From NCBI GenBank assembly GCA_015680685.1, contig MNCI01030588.1, positions 65,011 to 129,010 of the forward strand: 64,000 nt of DNA, read 5' to 3'. Both the position numbers and the translations under genes were made by a program. The DNA comes from Gnetum montanum (lineage: Eukaryota > Streptophyta > Gnetopsida > Gnetales > Gnetaceae). Positions 10,180 to 22,718 of the stretch are shown one piece after another (the first letter of the stretch is position 1; each line of letters begins with the position of its first letter). The notes under the pieces are model-generated. The model saw only the letters and a program-made list of their open reading frames with translations, did not search any database and had not been told where the DNA came from.

Positions 10180-12780
10180 ATGATGAATCGAAACTGCCAA
10201 TACCCCAAGAATGCAAAGTGGTGTATACTCATATAGATGAGTTTGTGCCTAATTTCACTTTCATCTTGGATCAGGATGAACAATTATAATGGAGAGACAT
10301 GGAGGACAACATTGTGTTGTGGCTCGACCAATCTATTCTTGGGATGCTACTCCAAACTCTTAAGAGGTTGGACATCTAGAATTTTCACGAAGAGTACATT
10401 ATGCAAAATCATAACTATCGAGACTATCATCCCACTAAAACACAATGCAAAAGAGACCGACACCAAAAAAAAGTGTCATGAAGCTACAAAAGGAAAATGA
10501 TTCACTAATCCCTTGTTACTGTTGAACCAAAAAGATAATGAGGATCCTTCCTCTAGGGGTTCTCAACATGAAGATTCTCTACCCCTTGACTCTAATGAAA
10601 AGGGCTTAACCTGAACTTACAGTCCACTATCAACAATCTAGGTTTAGGAAAAAGTGGGAGTCAAGGCAAGGGCTTGGGCAAGCATCATGATGATGAAAAA
10701 CCTAATGATCATGATCATGGCAAGTGGAGAGGAGGTGGCAAACATTATGGTGGTGGTAGTCCTCCTCCCTCTTTGTCCTCTTCATCTGCACCTTCTTCTT
10801 CCTCCTCCGAATCTAACCAAAACCGTAGAGGATGAAACTGTGATAAACATGAATGATGGAACAATAATCATCGTAAGCCCTTCCATGAACAAAGGGGTAG
10901 TAGAGAACATCATAGGCATTATCGAAATCATGATGATGATGAGCCTTTGCTTGCAACTTAAAACATGCTGAACATCGTAGAGGTAGCCAAAATCCCAACT
11001 AGGCATGTGAAAGATAGAAAAATCAAGAGGTTGAATATGAACAATATCTCCAAATTTAAGGGGAATATAATTTAGATTCACAAACCCATCTTCAATCCTT
11101 TCATGATGCCAATGCCATATAGAACATTGAAAATGATTGGAAAAAACCTAAGCTATTTCCCAAGACATTCACAAAAGAAGCAAAAATTTGGTACCACTCC
11201 TTAGAGCTAGAGTCAATTTGAAGATGGAGTATGATGCTTAAGCTATTCAATGACAAATATCAGACATACTTCAAAGTGTCTACTTTGAGAAAGAAAATCC
11301 AAGGCTGATGACAAAGAACACATGAACCATTAGGCATATCCATGGGTAGGTATTATTTCCTTTTGAGTAAATGTCCTAGCCATGGTCATTCTTAGCAAAA
11401 GTAGCTTCACCACATCATAAATGGGCTCTGATCAGAAACAAGGAGAATCCTTGGGGTTTATGCCAAAGGAAGATTATCAGAACTTCAAGCCCATCAGATC
11501 CAAAGGCTAACTAAGTAGCTTGAAAAAGAAGAAGATGAGTTGAGGAAATGGGAAAGTGTTGAAGAATATAATCGAGATCCTTTCATTAGAAAAAGGAAGG
11601 TCCAATTTTGTGGCAGTGAAGGGGAAGCACCACTTGATGAAGTGGTGCAGTAAAAAATCTTGTTGATTCAAAAATATATTTCTGAAATTTTGGCTAAGGT
11701 GAACAAAATGTGGGAATCTTTAGATGAAAGATTCCAAACTACTCTAAAAATTGCAAAAGAATCCAAAGAGCAAAGTAGTGATCATGATCGTAGGAGAAGG
11801 AGGGAAGCTGAACGTGCTGACCAAAGAGGTAAGGGCAAAGTTGTTGTAGTAGGAGAGATTGTGGAGTCAGAATTAAATGATGATGGTGGATGTGACATCT
11901 ACCAATATGAACATCCTAAGGAATGTTTCCCCATTGTGTCACACTTGCAAAAAACTACAGTGTACACATTGAATCCTAGGCTAGCAAGAAGGCAAGCACC
12001 CATAAGGTTGCCTTATCCTCAAGGTAATCCTAGGCAGTTCCACCAACAACAAGCTTATTATCCAAGTGAAGCTCCACCATAATCATATAAGTAGTACTAG
12101 CAGTGATAATACCAATAGTCATGGGGGATGCTACCACCAAGGTAGCAATACCTTTACATGTAACCAAATCTATATGGATACAATGTTCAGCAATCCATGT
12201 CTCCATGTGACTCTTCCAGTCACGCTTCTTTTCACCATCACTACTATCCTCTAGAGTATTGTAGAGCTCATTCTCCATCTCCCAGAGGGGAACCTCCATT
12301 TCATCAGTACCCTCCTCATCCTTCCACATATGTCTCTCCATCCTCAACCCAATTGCCACCTGCTCTATCCATGCAAGGAAAAATTCTTACATAGCTATAG
12401 TAATGTAACGCTACTAGGGCCATTAACTTACAACCAGTTTCTCTATCAAGTGTTTCAAAACCCATACCTAGAAAAAGACCATTCTTTCGAACCTATAGCC
12501 CTACAAAGCCCTCATCGACTCATGCAGTTGGTTGTCCTATGTCTCTGTCATCCTCTACATCTATTCAATTCGAGAACCCGTGAAACTAAATGCCTCCCAA
12601 GATCCACATAGTCATGTTAACCCATGCTGCATCTGATTGAATCAAGGCTAGCAACCATCCCAGGAAAAGAGCTAATCCTAGAAGTCCCTTCATCTACTTG
12701 TAAATTGCTAAAAATAAGCCATGCAAGGCTCTTCCTAATTCAGGTTTTGGTATCAATCTAATTTCTCATGAAATGTATAA
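10180..12780 (+). pseudogene. gag remnant of the plus-strand element
   Basis: This is broken by many stops and shifts. Homology to the minus-strand gag is visible at DDDEPLLAT (about 10935) and at the EEDELRKWESVEEYNRDPF-like stretch (about 11530-11585). The longest open piece, 11660-12082, has a short coiled segment, an Arg/Lys/Glu-rich part with RRRRREAERADQRGKGK, then a Cys-poor knuckle-like CDIYQYEHPKECFPI and a Pro/Gln-rich tail. The stretch around 10690-10830 encodes a His/Gly/Ser-rich low-complexity region in one frame. It corresponds to particle-forming gag and is not functional. Confidence 0.6.
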
Positions 12781-12783
12781 AGC

Positions 12784-13089
12784 TTGAAACCTGCCTCCTC
12801 ACAAGAAGAGCAACATTCATTTAGAATTGGTAGATTAGAACATGTGGAGGACATTATGACCATTATCTGTGGATGCTCCTACCTTGTCGATTTCTTAGTG
12901 ATCAAGGTTGATAATTGTAAGGGGGACTTTCCAATCATTATGGGAAGAACTTGGTTGAGCACTATTGATGTGCAAATGGGCATTAGAGATCTTTCCCTAG
13001 AAATTTTTAAGGAAAATGCATTTAGAAAGATCGAGAAGAAGAGAGTTCCATGCATCACATACAACGATACAAGGTGCAACTGTGTGTAG
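12784..13089 (+). pseudogene. Retroviral-type aspartic protease remnant
   Basis: A 101-codon open frame contains FLVIKVDNCKGDFPIIMGRT followed by WLSTIDVQMGI. The IIMGRTWL part is the C-terminal I(L/M)GRxWL signature of plant gypsy proteases. The catalytic D(S/T)G should lie upstream and I cannot find it intact. Position between gag and RT fits. Confidence 0.55.
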
Positions 13090-13639
13090 AAGTTATGGTC
13101 TATTAAAAGAACATCAATCAAAGCATGCAGATAGTGTGCAAATGAATTTGAAATCTAAAAGTGCCTGTACGCAACAACCACAAAATAAGAGGGCACCTAG
13201 TGGCTAACAACTAATCTTGAAAGCAACACACTTTGCATGGAACCAACTGAGAGCTTAACATGTACCTATGTTGAAGGCATAGATGAAATGGAGCAAGTTC
13301 ATCACCAACCCTTCAATGATGAATTTGATGATACTTATTAGGGAGAGTTGGAAATCCCTGCAAATTTTAAATAGAAGCCCTTAGAGTTGAAAAATTTACA
13401 TATCAACATAAAGTATGTATTTCTAAAAATGATAAGATGGTAATAATTAATGCCAACCTTCCTCATGAATAAAAAGAGAAGATATTGAATGTGGTTAACA
13501 AATGGCTAATAGCCTTTGCTTGGTCATATCTTGAACTCAATGGGATTGATCCTAGGATATGCTAGCATTGCATCTATACTGATCCTTCCATCAAGCTAAA
13601 GAGGCAACCATAATAGTAGCTAAACCCCAACTTGAATTA

Positions 13640-14975
13640 GATTGTCAAAGAGAAAATTGAACAACTCCTCAAGGTAGGGTTCATCTATCCAACTAAGGAT
13701 AGCGAGTGGATTAGCCCACTTCTGATTATGCTAAAGAAAGATGGCAAGTGAAGGGTGTGTACTGATTTCAAGCTATTGAACAAGGGAACCTACAAAGATC
13801 ATTTTCCATTGTCATTTGTGGACTAGGTGTTGGACACTATCTTTGGGCATTGCTATTACAACTTTTTAGATGGTTATAGTGGCTATAACTAGATTTAGAT
13901 TATGCTAGAGGATCAAGCCAAAACAACATTCACAAGTCCCTAAGGGAATTTTACATATAAAAATATGCCTTTTGGTTTATGCAATGCCCTTGCAACATTT
14001 CAATGCCTTATCCTGAGTATTTTTCAGTAATAGATTGGTAGCAAGATGGAAGTCTTCATGGATGACTTCTCCACCTATGATGCTACATTTGAGCAAGCCC
14101 TTGACCACCTTGAGCAAGTGCTTAAAAATGCATGGAGACCAATCTTTAGCTCAATTAGGAAAAAAGCCATCTGATGGTCTAGAAGGGCATTATGCTGGGG
14201 CACAAAATCTCAAAAGCAGGGATTGAGGTGGACCCTAAAAACATTAGGCTCATCCAAGGAATAACCCACCAACTAAAAACCTTTAAAGATGTTCGGTCAT
14301 TCCTTAGACACACTAGCTACTACCAACAATTCATAGAGAATTTCTCTAAGACACAAAATCGTTGGTCAAGCTAACAAAGAAAGATGCTCCAAATGCAAAA
14401 AGGCATTCCAGAACCCTAAGGAGAAGCTTATAGAAACTCCAATTCGACAAGCACCTGATTGATCCCATCCATTTCACATCATGATAGATGCATCGAACTA
14501 TGCCTTGGGAGTTATGCTTATGCAGTTGGATGATCAGAAACATCCTTATTATATCCACTGCACAAGTCGAAGCATTGTGGATGCACATCTTAACTACACC
14601 ACATTGGAGAAAGAGCTAATGGTAGTGGTGTATGCTTTGGACAAATTCAGGCACTATGTGCTTCGATACAAAGTGTTTTTCCACATTAACCATGGTGTCA
14701 TTTACTTCCTTATGAATAAGATAATGGTAAGCCCCTATGTCATATGGTGGTTGGTGATCTTGCAAGAGTTTGATCTTGCAATGGTAGATCAAAAGGAGAC
14801 TGAGAATGTCATTGTTGATCACTTGTTTCAATTACGATGGAACAATAAACAAAAGGGAAGCCCGCTCTCTTATCAAATTCCTAATGAACTCCTATTTTCT
14901 AGTGTAATAAATGAACAAGCACTTGATGAACCTACATGGTACAATAACATCCTCACTTATCTTCTCACTCAATAG
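13640..14975 (+). pseudogene. Reverse transcriptase and RNase H remnant (Ty3/gypsy)
   Basis: RT motifs appear in order despite stops: an RVCTDFKLLNKGTYKDHFPL-like block at about 13755, a FLDGYSGYN-like block at about 13865, KNMPFGLCNALATFQ at about 13960, and the catalytic box FMDD (14055-14066), a variant of YxDD. RNase H occupies the open frame 14481-14975: FHIMIDASNYALGVMLMQ, then TLEKELMVVVYALDKFRHYV, which are hallmarks of gypsy RNase H. The in-frame stops mean no protein is made. The gag-protease-RT-RH-INT order is Ty3/gypsy. Confidence 0.85.
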
Positions 14976-15059
14976 ATGCCATAAAACTTAGACCACCAAA
15001 AGAAACAACAATGTCTTCATCAAGTCAAATGCTTCATGGAAATCAATGGACACCTTTGT

Positions 15060-16208
15060 AGGGTATGCGCCAATGGCCTAGTTTATTGGTGTGTTCCTAA
15101 TGTTGATCAACTATGTGTTCTCCAAGATGCTCATGAGGGTCCTTATGGGAGCCACTATGTAGGGAGACACACAACCATTAAGATCCTAATGGTAGGGTAT
15201 TACTAGCCAATAATCTTCATGGATGCTCACCAATTCGTCTGCTCTTTTGAAAGCTATCAACGAGATGGTGGGATGACCACTCAAATGGAGGAACCTCAAT
15301 AGTGGATCCAACCACTAGAATCCTTTGACATTTGGAACATAGACTTCATTGGTTCCATCACGCCCATGTCAAATGAAAAGGCATACATAATAGTCATTGA
15401 TTATTATACGAAATGGGAAAAAGCAGCAATCGTCATCAACTATACATCTTCTACTACTACTCGGTTTATACAATAGAATGTCGTAAATAGGTTTGAAGTG
15501 CCATGTGCACTAATTTTTAAAAACAATACTCATTTTACAGGTGCTACTTTTCGTAAGCTCATGCAATGCTTGGGGGTTGAACATAAATTAACAACACCCT
15601 ACCACCTCCAAGCCAACGGTCAAGCAAAGGTTACCAATAGTGAAATCTCAAAAATCCTAATGAGAATAATTAGCAAATATAGGAGAGACTAGAGCACAAA
15701 ACTCAATGATGTCCTTTAGGCCTACCGCTCCACATGGAAACTCCCTATAGGCTACTCTCCCTATCAGCTAGTGTATGAGAAATTACCAACTTTTCTAATT
15801 CAATCTAAGCTCTGTATACTTTCAACAGCCTGTGACCTTGATCTTGACCTCAGCATAGCACAAAAAGAAAGAATGGTTAATCTTAGCGTGCTAGATGAGA
15901 ATAGATTGATGACCTTGTCATTGAATGAAGTGCACATGCCATTCAACAAGAAACATCATGACCTTAGGATAAGGAAAGTAAAATTTGAATCTAGAGACAA
16001 GGTCCTCTACTGGAACCCTACGCATGTACTGCAAAAGACTAAGTCCCAAACATTGTGGAAAGGGCCTTATATCATTTATGAAACCCTTCCTTTTAAGGCC
16101 ATGTTGACCTACAAACCTAAGAGCCCAAACAAAAAGCAACTGATCAACATGCAACAACTCAAACCTTTCCATAAGCCTAAGCAAGCCAGTGCAAGCAATG
16201 CCTCTTAG
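15060..16208 (+). pseudogene. Integrase remnant
   Basis: Pieces of a zinc-binding and DDE integrase are seen. The DDE core shows DFIGSITPMSNEKAYIIVID (about 15340-15400), a FKNNTHFTGATFRKLMQCLG stretch in 15498-15692, where the expected second catalytic Asp has become Asn, and TTPYHLQANGQAKVTNSEI, the plant GQxE region with E changed to K. The C-terminal part, 15771-16208, contains FESRDKVLYWN and the GPYII motif. The 'NGQAEVTN' type of motif suggests the Tat/Athila side of Ty3/gypsy, as an inference. It is not functional. Confidence 0.8.
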
Positions 16209-19200
16209 GATGGACAACCATGCTCAATTTTTTAAATCTCCTTCTTTTAACTTAGTTGTGGGGGAGATGGCCATCCGTGCTAACCATATTAGTGGCTCCT
16301 CAGTTTTTTCTACTTTTTTGTTTTACACTTTTTTTGTTTTACAATTTCTTTGTTTTTACACCTTTTTGTTTTACTTTGTCATTTTTCTAATTTTTTTTTG
16401 TTTTACAACATCGTTAGTATGTTTAATCTTTCTTGAATATTTTCCAATTTTTTTATATTTTACTTTCTTTTTTGTGTGAATTTTTCTTATTTTCTAATAA
16501 AATGCTTTGTTGCCAATAGGACACTGTGATGTTGTACCTGTTTGCTAATGGTGGTTTGTACTTAATGTTTTTGATTGCTAAAGTCTAGTTTCTATTTCTG
16601 AATTTTAATGACTGATGCCTGAGACATGGTTCTTTTTCATGGAACAAGCAGTGAGTCCATGTCATCCATCCATCCACCAACTCTATGGTCTTCTTGGTTT
16701 TGGAAGTATGAGATACCTTTTTCATTAATAAAACTTTAGTGAACTTGTGACCTTGGTAGTTTCTAAACTAGGGAAAGATTCAAAGGTTTGAAAGGGTGTG
16801 ACTTCAAGGGAATTCAATACTCTTTGTGCCTTTCTACTTACTTGAGTGCAATTGTGCTTTCATGGATTTCTTACCATTCCATGTCAACCAATAATAGAAA
16901 GTTAAGAAGCCTTTGCATGATGTGGTTTCCATCCAAAAATCCATAAAAACATAAAATTCAAAAAAAAAACATGATGAGAATTAAAAGCACATCCCTTAGA
17001 CAAAATAATGAGCTACAAGCACTAGTTATGAAACTAGAAAGACATGTTACCCATGCCTAAAGGTCCCCTCTCACTAAGGTCCTTTCCCACTTCTTTCTTT
17101 TCTTTTCTTCTTAAATAAGAAATGGTGTTGTGGGAGCATTCTTGTGTCTTGAGGGGATAGTTTGGTCTTAGAGTGATGATGTGAAGTCACTAAAAGTGGT
17201 TGGTTTTGATCTAGACTAAGGATGGACTTCATTGGGACCTTTAACCATAAGATCCACAAGGGACTTCATGTAATCACAATTCAGAATTCCATCTCACCTT
17301 CTTTATCATCCATCAATGCTTTCCATCATTCACCTTACTGCCAGTTTCCATGTCTTGTTCAATGTCTTAGTTTGATGTGTTGATATTCTTAGGTAGTTTC
17401 TTTCAAATTTGGTCCTTAACTTTTCATAACCATTAATCCACTATCAGACCCATGAACTCCTTACTTGAGGTTATGCAATAGCACAAAAAGGGCATAAGCC
17501 TACTATGGGAAAGACCCACTTACATATCTCTTGGTTAGGGTAGTAAAGTTTGTTATCTTTAGGCATTTTGGTGATCAAATCTTTCATGCACTCCATCATC
17601 CAACTATGTGCTTCTTAAGGCATTTTCTCCAAAAAAATTTCATTCTCCCATAATTCTCTAATTTTTGTGAATTTCCAAACTCTCTTCTAAGGTTTTCATC
17701 ATGTTCATAGCTTTTCTAGTTCTCTATGGACCCCAATTTCATAAGAAAAATCCTTGTATTTTTCAAGATTTTTTTAAAGTGAAAAATTTTATGGACCAAC
17801 TCCATCAATGAAACCTCGTATATGTGTCCCTCCCGTTGAAGAGACCCCATCGATGGAACCTCGTCAACATAAGGCAAAAAGGCTATTAATATGCATGAAC
17901 ACTTAAGAATTTTTCACATTTGCTCATAAAGAGGGAGGAGTTTTTGAATTTTTCAAAGCCCAAAACCTTCCAAGAGTCATATCTTCCTAATCATTTATAT
18001 GATTCACTTTGTTCTTCGACCCTATCACTACCACATGTAAGCTCTTTATTATGGGGGTTGCAAACCTTAAGATTTTGATAAAAATTTCTAATTTCCACAA
18101 AGTTTAAGAAAGAAATCATCATTAAAACATTAGATTATAAGAGTTAAACCCTTTCAACAAGCTCCGATAACTTAAAAATCATTAAAATAGTAATAAAATA
18201 ATCAATCTGCCATGGTCCAGACTTAGCCTAAGTGTAACCACCTGATGAGAAAGGTACTAAAATCTTATAAGTTACACATTGAATGCTAATTCTTAGTTAT
18301 GTTTTGACCATAGATGACACCTCAAGGGAAGCATGCGCAAGAAGGAAGACCATCCCAACCAAGGGAAAAATGGCCAAGAATGGGAAGGGGCTAAGAATAG
18401 CCCCATGAACAAGAAAAGACCCATGCAACAAGACCTCTTTAGAAGGAGTCCAAAATGGAATTTGTCCAACAAATTCTTGAAGAAGCTACTACAACAAGAT
18501 AGTCTCACCGAGATGACATGCCTAAACCTAAATCAAACCTTAAGGTTACCTTGACAGAATCCTGTGAAACACCACAAAATTTCAAGTCTCGGCGTCTCAA
18601 TTACAAATTTGGCTAAGTGTCAAAATGGTGGCACTTTGCCCAAATTTTTCTAAGTGTTAAGTGTAGTTAGCTCCAACTACTAGATTTGCAAATTTTTTCT
18701 AGTGTCAAAATGATAACACAAGCTGCAAAATTTTTCTAAGTGTTGTGCTACACTCTAGCACTATAGCTGCTAGAGCATAGCAAGCATCGCCAACACACAA
18801 ATGGTCAGTTTTGCAGAATTTTTCTAAGTGTTGTGCTATGCTCCCATTGCCCCTGCTACACTCTAGAGCATAGCCATCACCTCAATGGTTAGTTTTGCCT
18901 AAGTGTCAAGCTAGAAGTTGTCAAGCTAGCTCAACATGGAAGAGGCATTTGATAGATTTTCTAACTCCTAAGGCTACCCCTCTTGCTACGCTCCAGAGCG
19001 TAGCTAGCATAATAAGAATAAGGACTATAATTTTTACCAAATTCTTCTAAGTGTCCATGCTACACCCTGTCCCCAGGCAGCATCCTGTGTCCCACATGTA
19101 ACATGGGACGAGCGTAGCAACTAGAGTTACAAAATTTTTGAACTTTTCTGGTCACCTCCAAACTTAGAAAATTTTCTAAATTTTTCTCATAATGCCACCT

Positions 19201-19250
19201 ACCGCACTACCACATGGCACCCGATCTGCATTTTTGGGTTAATCCTAGCC

Positions 19251-19260
19251 CTATAAATAC
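19251..19260 (+). promoter_or_regulatory. TATA-like box upstream of the accessory ORF
   Basis: CTATAAATAC here is identical to the TATA boxes in the LTRs (9234 and about 22857). A second candidate, CTATAAAAC, lies at 19866-19874, about 60 bp before the accessory ATG. Either could start a subgenomic transcript. This is inferred from sequence only. Confidence 0.35.
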
Positions 19261-19414
19261 CCCTGCACCCCAATGTTTAATGGGTTGGGTTGGCTTCTAT
19301 TTTTCACCAGTTGGTAGTGGACACTTTCATTTGTCATTTGGCATTTTGGCATCTTGGCACTTAGCTTCGTGGGTGAACGAGACCCAAAGCACACCACATC
19401 GATAGAGAAGAATC

Positions 19415-19545
19415 CTTGCACTGCATAGTACACCACGGTTTCATTGAAGCCTTGCACCACATAGTACACTACGGCCCCATTGTAGCCCTACACTACATAG
19501 TACACCGCAGCCCCATTGTAGCCCTGCAAAACATCGCATGGTACA
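19415..19545 (+). repeat. 36-bp tandem repeat, three to four copies
   Basis: CATAGTACAC recurs with exact 36-bp spacing (ATAGTA at 19425, 19461 and 19497), together with CCCCATTGTAGCCCT. A fourth, more diverged copy reaches 19545. It sits between the TATA-like box and the accessory ORF. Confidence 0.85.
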
Positions 19546-19931
19546 CCATGGTGGCCAACTTGGCAAGCATGATTCATCATGGTGAGTGTTAGACTTCACA
19601 ACCCAACATCGCCGAGACTATGACTATGCTTCCACTGAGCCTATTGTACATTGTGTACCTTCTGAGACCCTTTTGGAGTTAACTACACTCCCATTCAAGG
19701 TGGTGTTCCATTTCTCTCTTCCGATTCTAGCATTTTTTTGCATTTTTCTTGTGTCTTTTCACATTTTTTCATTTGTCGTCATGTTCTGCTAGTTGACACC
19801 CTTGTTTCAGTTAAAACCCTTGGCTACACTTGCCCCTATTTCATGGCTACACTCTACACTTAGCACTATAAAACACCTCTTCAACCCTTAACATTGTTTT
19901 CATGTTGTTTGCATTTGCATTTCGACTAACC

Positions 19932-22480
19932 ATGCCACCTCTCGGTTGCATCCACCACCCTAGTTTCAACCGGTAAAGTCCCTACTCAATCAACAAGACC
20001 ATTCAGGGTGCTCCGCCTCCATTTCCAACAAGGCCCTTGCGTGGAGGTGAGGTTAAGATTGTGCATTTCGTTGACCCCTCGATGATTCCAGCCACCGACG
20101 TTTTTGGTCATTACAACCTACCTCAAGAAAATTGCAAACAAGAAGATCTAGAAATCTGTGCTTCAAGAATTAAACTATGGACCTTTCTTGGAGTTCACAC
20201 TGCCAAAAGCTAAAGCTCAACTACAAACTCTCCCATGTGGCCCACAATCACTTCTCGTAGGGAGTGGTACATGAGAGAAACATACTTATTCTGGAATAAT
20301 TAGTAGGCCAGTTTGCAAGGACATCTCAATGTCCTACTCAGTGAAAGTTATCGTAGAGGTCCTTTGATTACTAAAAATGGGGGCAAACCTTGCTGAAATC
20401 CCCATGCAAATAGATCCTAGCATCAAGAAGGAATGGATGTAACAGTGTTATGGAGTTGATCATAAGGAGTTTAGCCTACTCACCATAGTGGAACATGCAT
20501 ATTTTAAGATTGTGACCTTTCACCTTAATCCAATGGTGAGGCTAAGCAAGATCACAACCTTTTTGCACTCATGCATGTGCTACTCTAAGCGGTAAATTCC
20601 TTATCAACCTTCCATAGCTTATCTATCTTGAGATAGAAAAGTGGTTTAAAAATGAATGTGGAAGGAAGGTACTTCCCTCCCCATGCCTCATCTAGAAATT
20701 ATGTAAGAGGGGAGGTATAACCCACTATACAAATGATGCTGTCCAATGTGCTCTATCTGCTTCTTGGGCAAAGATGATGAAGGACAAGGTGCCTACTAAG
20801 GTCATCCAAGAAGAGGAGTAGCAACCACCACCTTCACGACCCTCTCATAAGAGGTAACGGTATCTCTCTTACAATAGCAGCAATTCCCAAAAATATATGG
20901 AAATGTCGCTACTTTTTCAGTGTGTCTTGAGGAGGGTGACGGGGTAATTGTCTTGATCATGCAACACCATGGGTAGGAGCCAATAGTAGAGGTGGTTGCT
21001 AATAGAATCATTAAATCATTGACTGCACCTACAACATCTGTACTTAACATTTTAGACCTCAAAGATGTATGGATGTTCGTAGGAATAATTAGCAATAGAT
21101 TGAGTGCAGCCCAGCATGAGGAGTTGCTAGACTGACTGGTGGAAACTGAGAAACTGATTTCAGATATCTTTGACCTTCCAAACATAATTACTTCAACCTA
21201 GTTGGAGCTACTAGAAGTGAGGGGAAAGAGCATTATATTGGATGGGCAACTCGAAACAGCCCAAGTATAAAACCAATACTTTGCTGTGGAGGTTGCTGAA
21301 TTAAGAGCCCATCTTGCTAATCTTGCATTTCTCAACCCTACATTAATAAGGAATGAAGCCTTCAAGCAGCTTGAAGACAAGCTCAAAAAGGTTAAGAATG
21401 AGAAGGAAATAACCATCTTTGACTAGTTCGTGGCCAATGCCAAGACATACACCATTTAGAAAGACTTAGTTCAAACACGTCATGAGAATGCAATTTTGAC
21501 CACAGAAAATCATTGCCTATGCAATGTTGATGTGCACAAGTAGCAAATGCAGGATTTTATTCATCAACATCATAAGAAGCTAGCCAAAGTAAACAATGAA
21601 TTAAGGAGATTGGCAACAAAAAATAGAAGTCTTTCCATTGAGGAAGTTCAAGCCTTTTGCCAAAAATTTATGATAGCTATAGCTACTTAGAAAAACGAGG
21701 CTCTTAAATTTGAAAGAGTCAAGAACCATTATAGAGATTAGGTTAGTCTACAAAAAGAAAACAATGATAAACACATCCAGATGACAAAGGAAAAAGTCAA
21801 TGAGGCCCTCCAGCAACTCAAGGAAGGAGGTGATGTCTAGTAGCCTATCTTTGATGGGCTTAATGACTACAACAAAGTAAAGATTTGCATGAAAAAGCTG
21901 CAAATCGAGGAGATGACAAAGTGCATGGAGCTTGCCAATCTTTGTTATGCAAACTTGGTGATGTTGACTACTTGATATCCATAGTCAGAATTGGAGAAAC
22001 AAGTGGCCAGCTCGTACTTATTGTACAAAGCAGAATTCAAATATCACTAAGACACCAAGCAGAAGCTTGAGACTACCAATGCTAAATTCAAGGTTCTCAA
22101 GGCAAAGTTCATCGATTAATGATCAACTGCTAAGAACTTGGCCAAAATGATGAACAACTATTAGGATCTGCAGAATGCAATCAAGGCGTTTGATGTTGAA
22201 CATAATCTTTTCGCTACCTAGTTTGTCAACATGAAGGAGTTGTTCCAAGTAATGCCCTAGTCCCTGGGATGTTTCCACTTTGGCCCACATTCAAAATGCT
22301 GTGTAGATCATGAATGATCCCAGGGGAAAGGAGGAGAAGATGAAAGCACTGTTGGACGTCTTTTGTCTTCCACCAAAAGTTACAGCTACCATAGGATAAC
22401 CACAATCGCCTCAACCACCACATGCACCTGAAGTAGGAGAAGGTCCTTCAAAGCCTTAGGAGCCTCCACCACCTAGGATT
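19932..22480 (+). pseudogene. 3' accessory ORF of the plus-strand gypsy element (broken)
   Basis: The likely start is the ATG at 19932 (MPPLGC...). Many stops interrupt it. Homology to the minus-strand ORF at 237-2882 is visible along the whole length. WYMRETYLFWNN at about 20265 matches WYLGETYQFWHN. A stretch at about 20880-20960 with GNVATF and MQHHG matches GNATSF and MQHQD. From about 21190 to 22230 the frame is rich in Lys, Glu, Leu and Asn heptads (coiled coil). The end is Pro-rich, before the polypurine tract. No RT, integrase or envelope motif is present. Function is unknown. Conservation in two separate elements shows that it once belonged to the family's coding set. Confidence 0.65.
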
Positions 22481-22707
22481 GTTTGATCTTCTTCAACATC
22501 TTCACATCATCTACGGAATTGTGTTTGTCAATTTTATCATGGTATTCAATTTTGTTGTTCTAAACATCCAAAATTTTGTAATCCATGAAAAATCATACAC
22601 TCTAGGCACTTAGTTTTTGTTGTGTAGTTTGTGTGTTTGTTTCGTGTATCAATAATCCTATACCTTCCTAGATTTTATAAAGAACTCAAGGATGAGTTTT
22701 CATTCAG

Positions 22708-22718
22708 CTGTGGGAATA
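22708..22718 (+). other. Polypurine tract
   Basis: CTGTGGGAATA directly precedes the TGATGA start of the 3' LTR, the expected place for second-strand priming. It is short for a PPT. Confidence 0.5.

Larger units (their letters stand above)
16209..19931 (+). other. Long non-coding interior of the plus-strand element
   Basis: No gene is supported here. From 16300 to 16500 the strand is extremely T-rich. From about 18590 to 19160 a motif close to AAATTTTTCTAAGTGTTGTG recurs irregularly with 'CTACACTCTAGAGCATAG'. TATA-like boxes and a 36-bp tandem repeat follow, listed separately. Position after integrase and before a further ORF resembles the spacer seen in large plant gypsy elements with extra ORFs. 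Confidence 0.6.

Noticed and set aside
10654-10971. Met/Ile-rich frame of 105 aa and its antisense partners
   Set aside because: It is a shadow of the low-complexity His/Gly/Ser-rich gag region in another frame.
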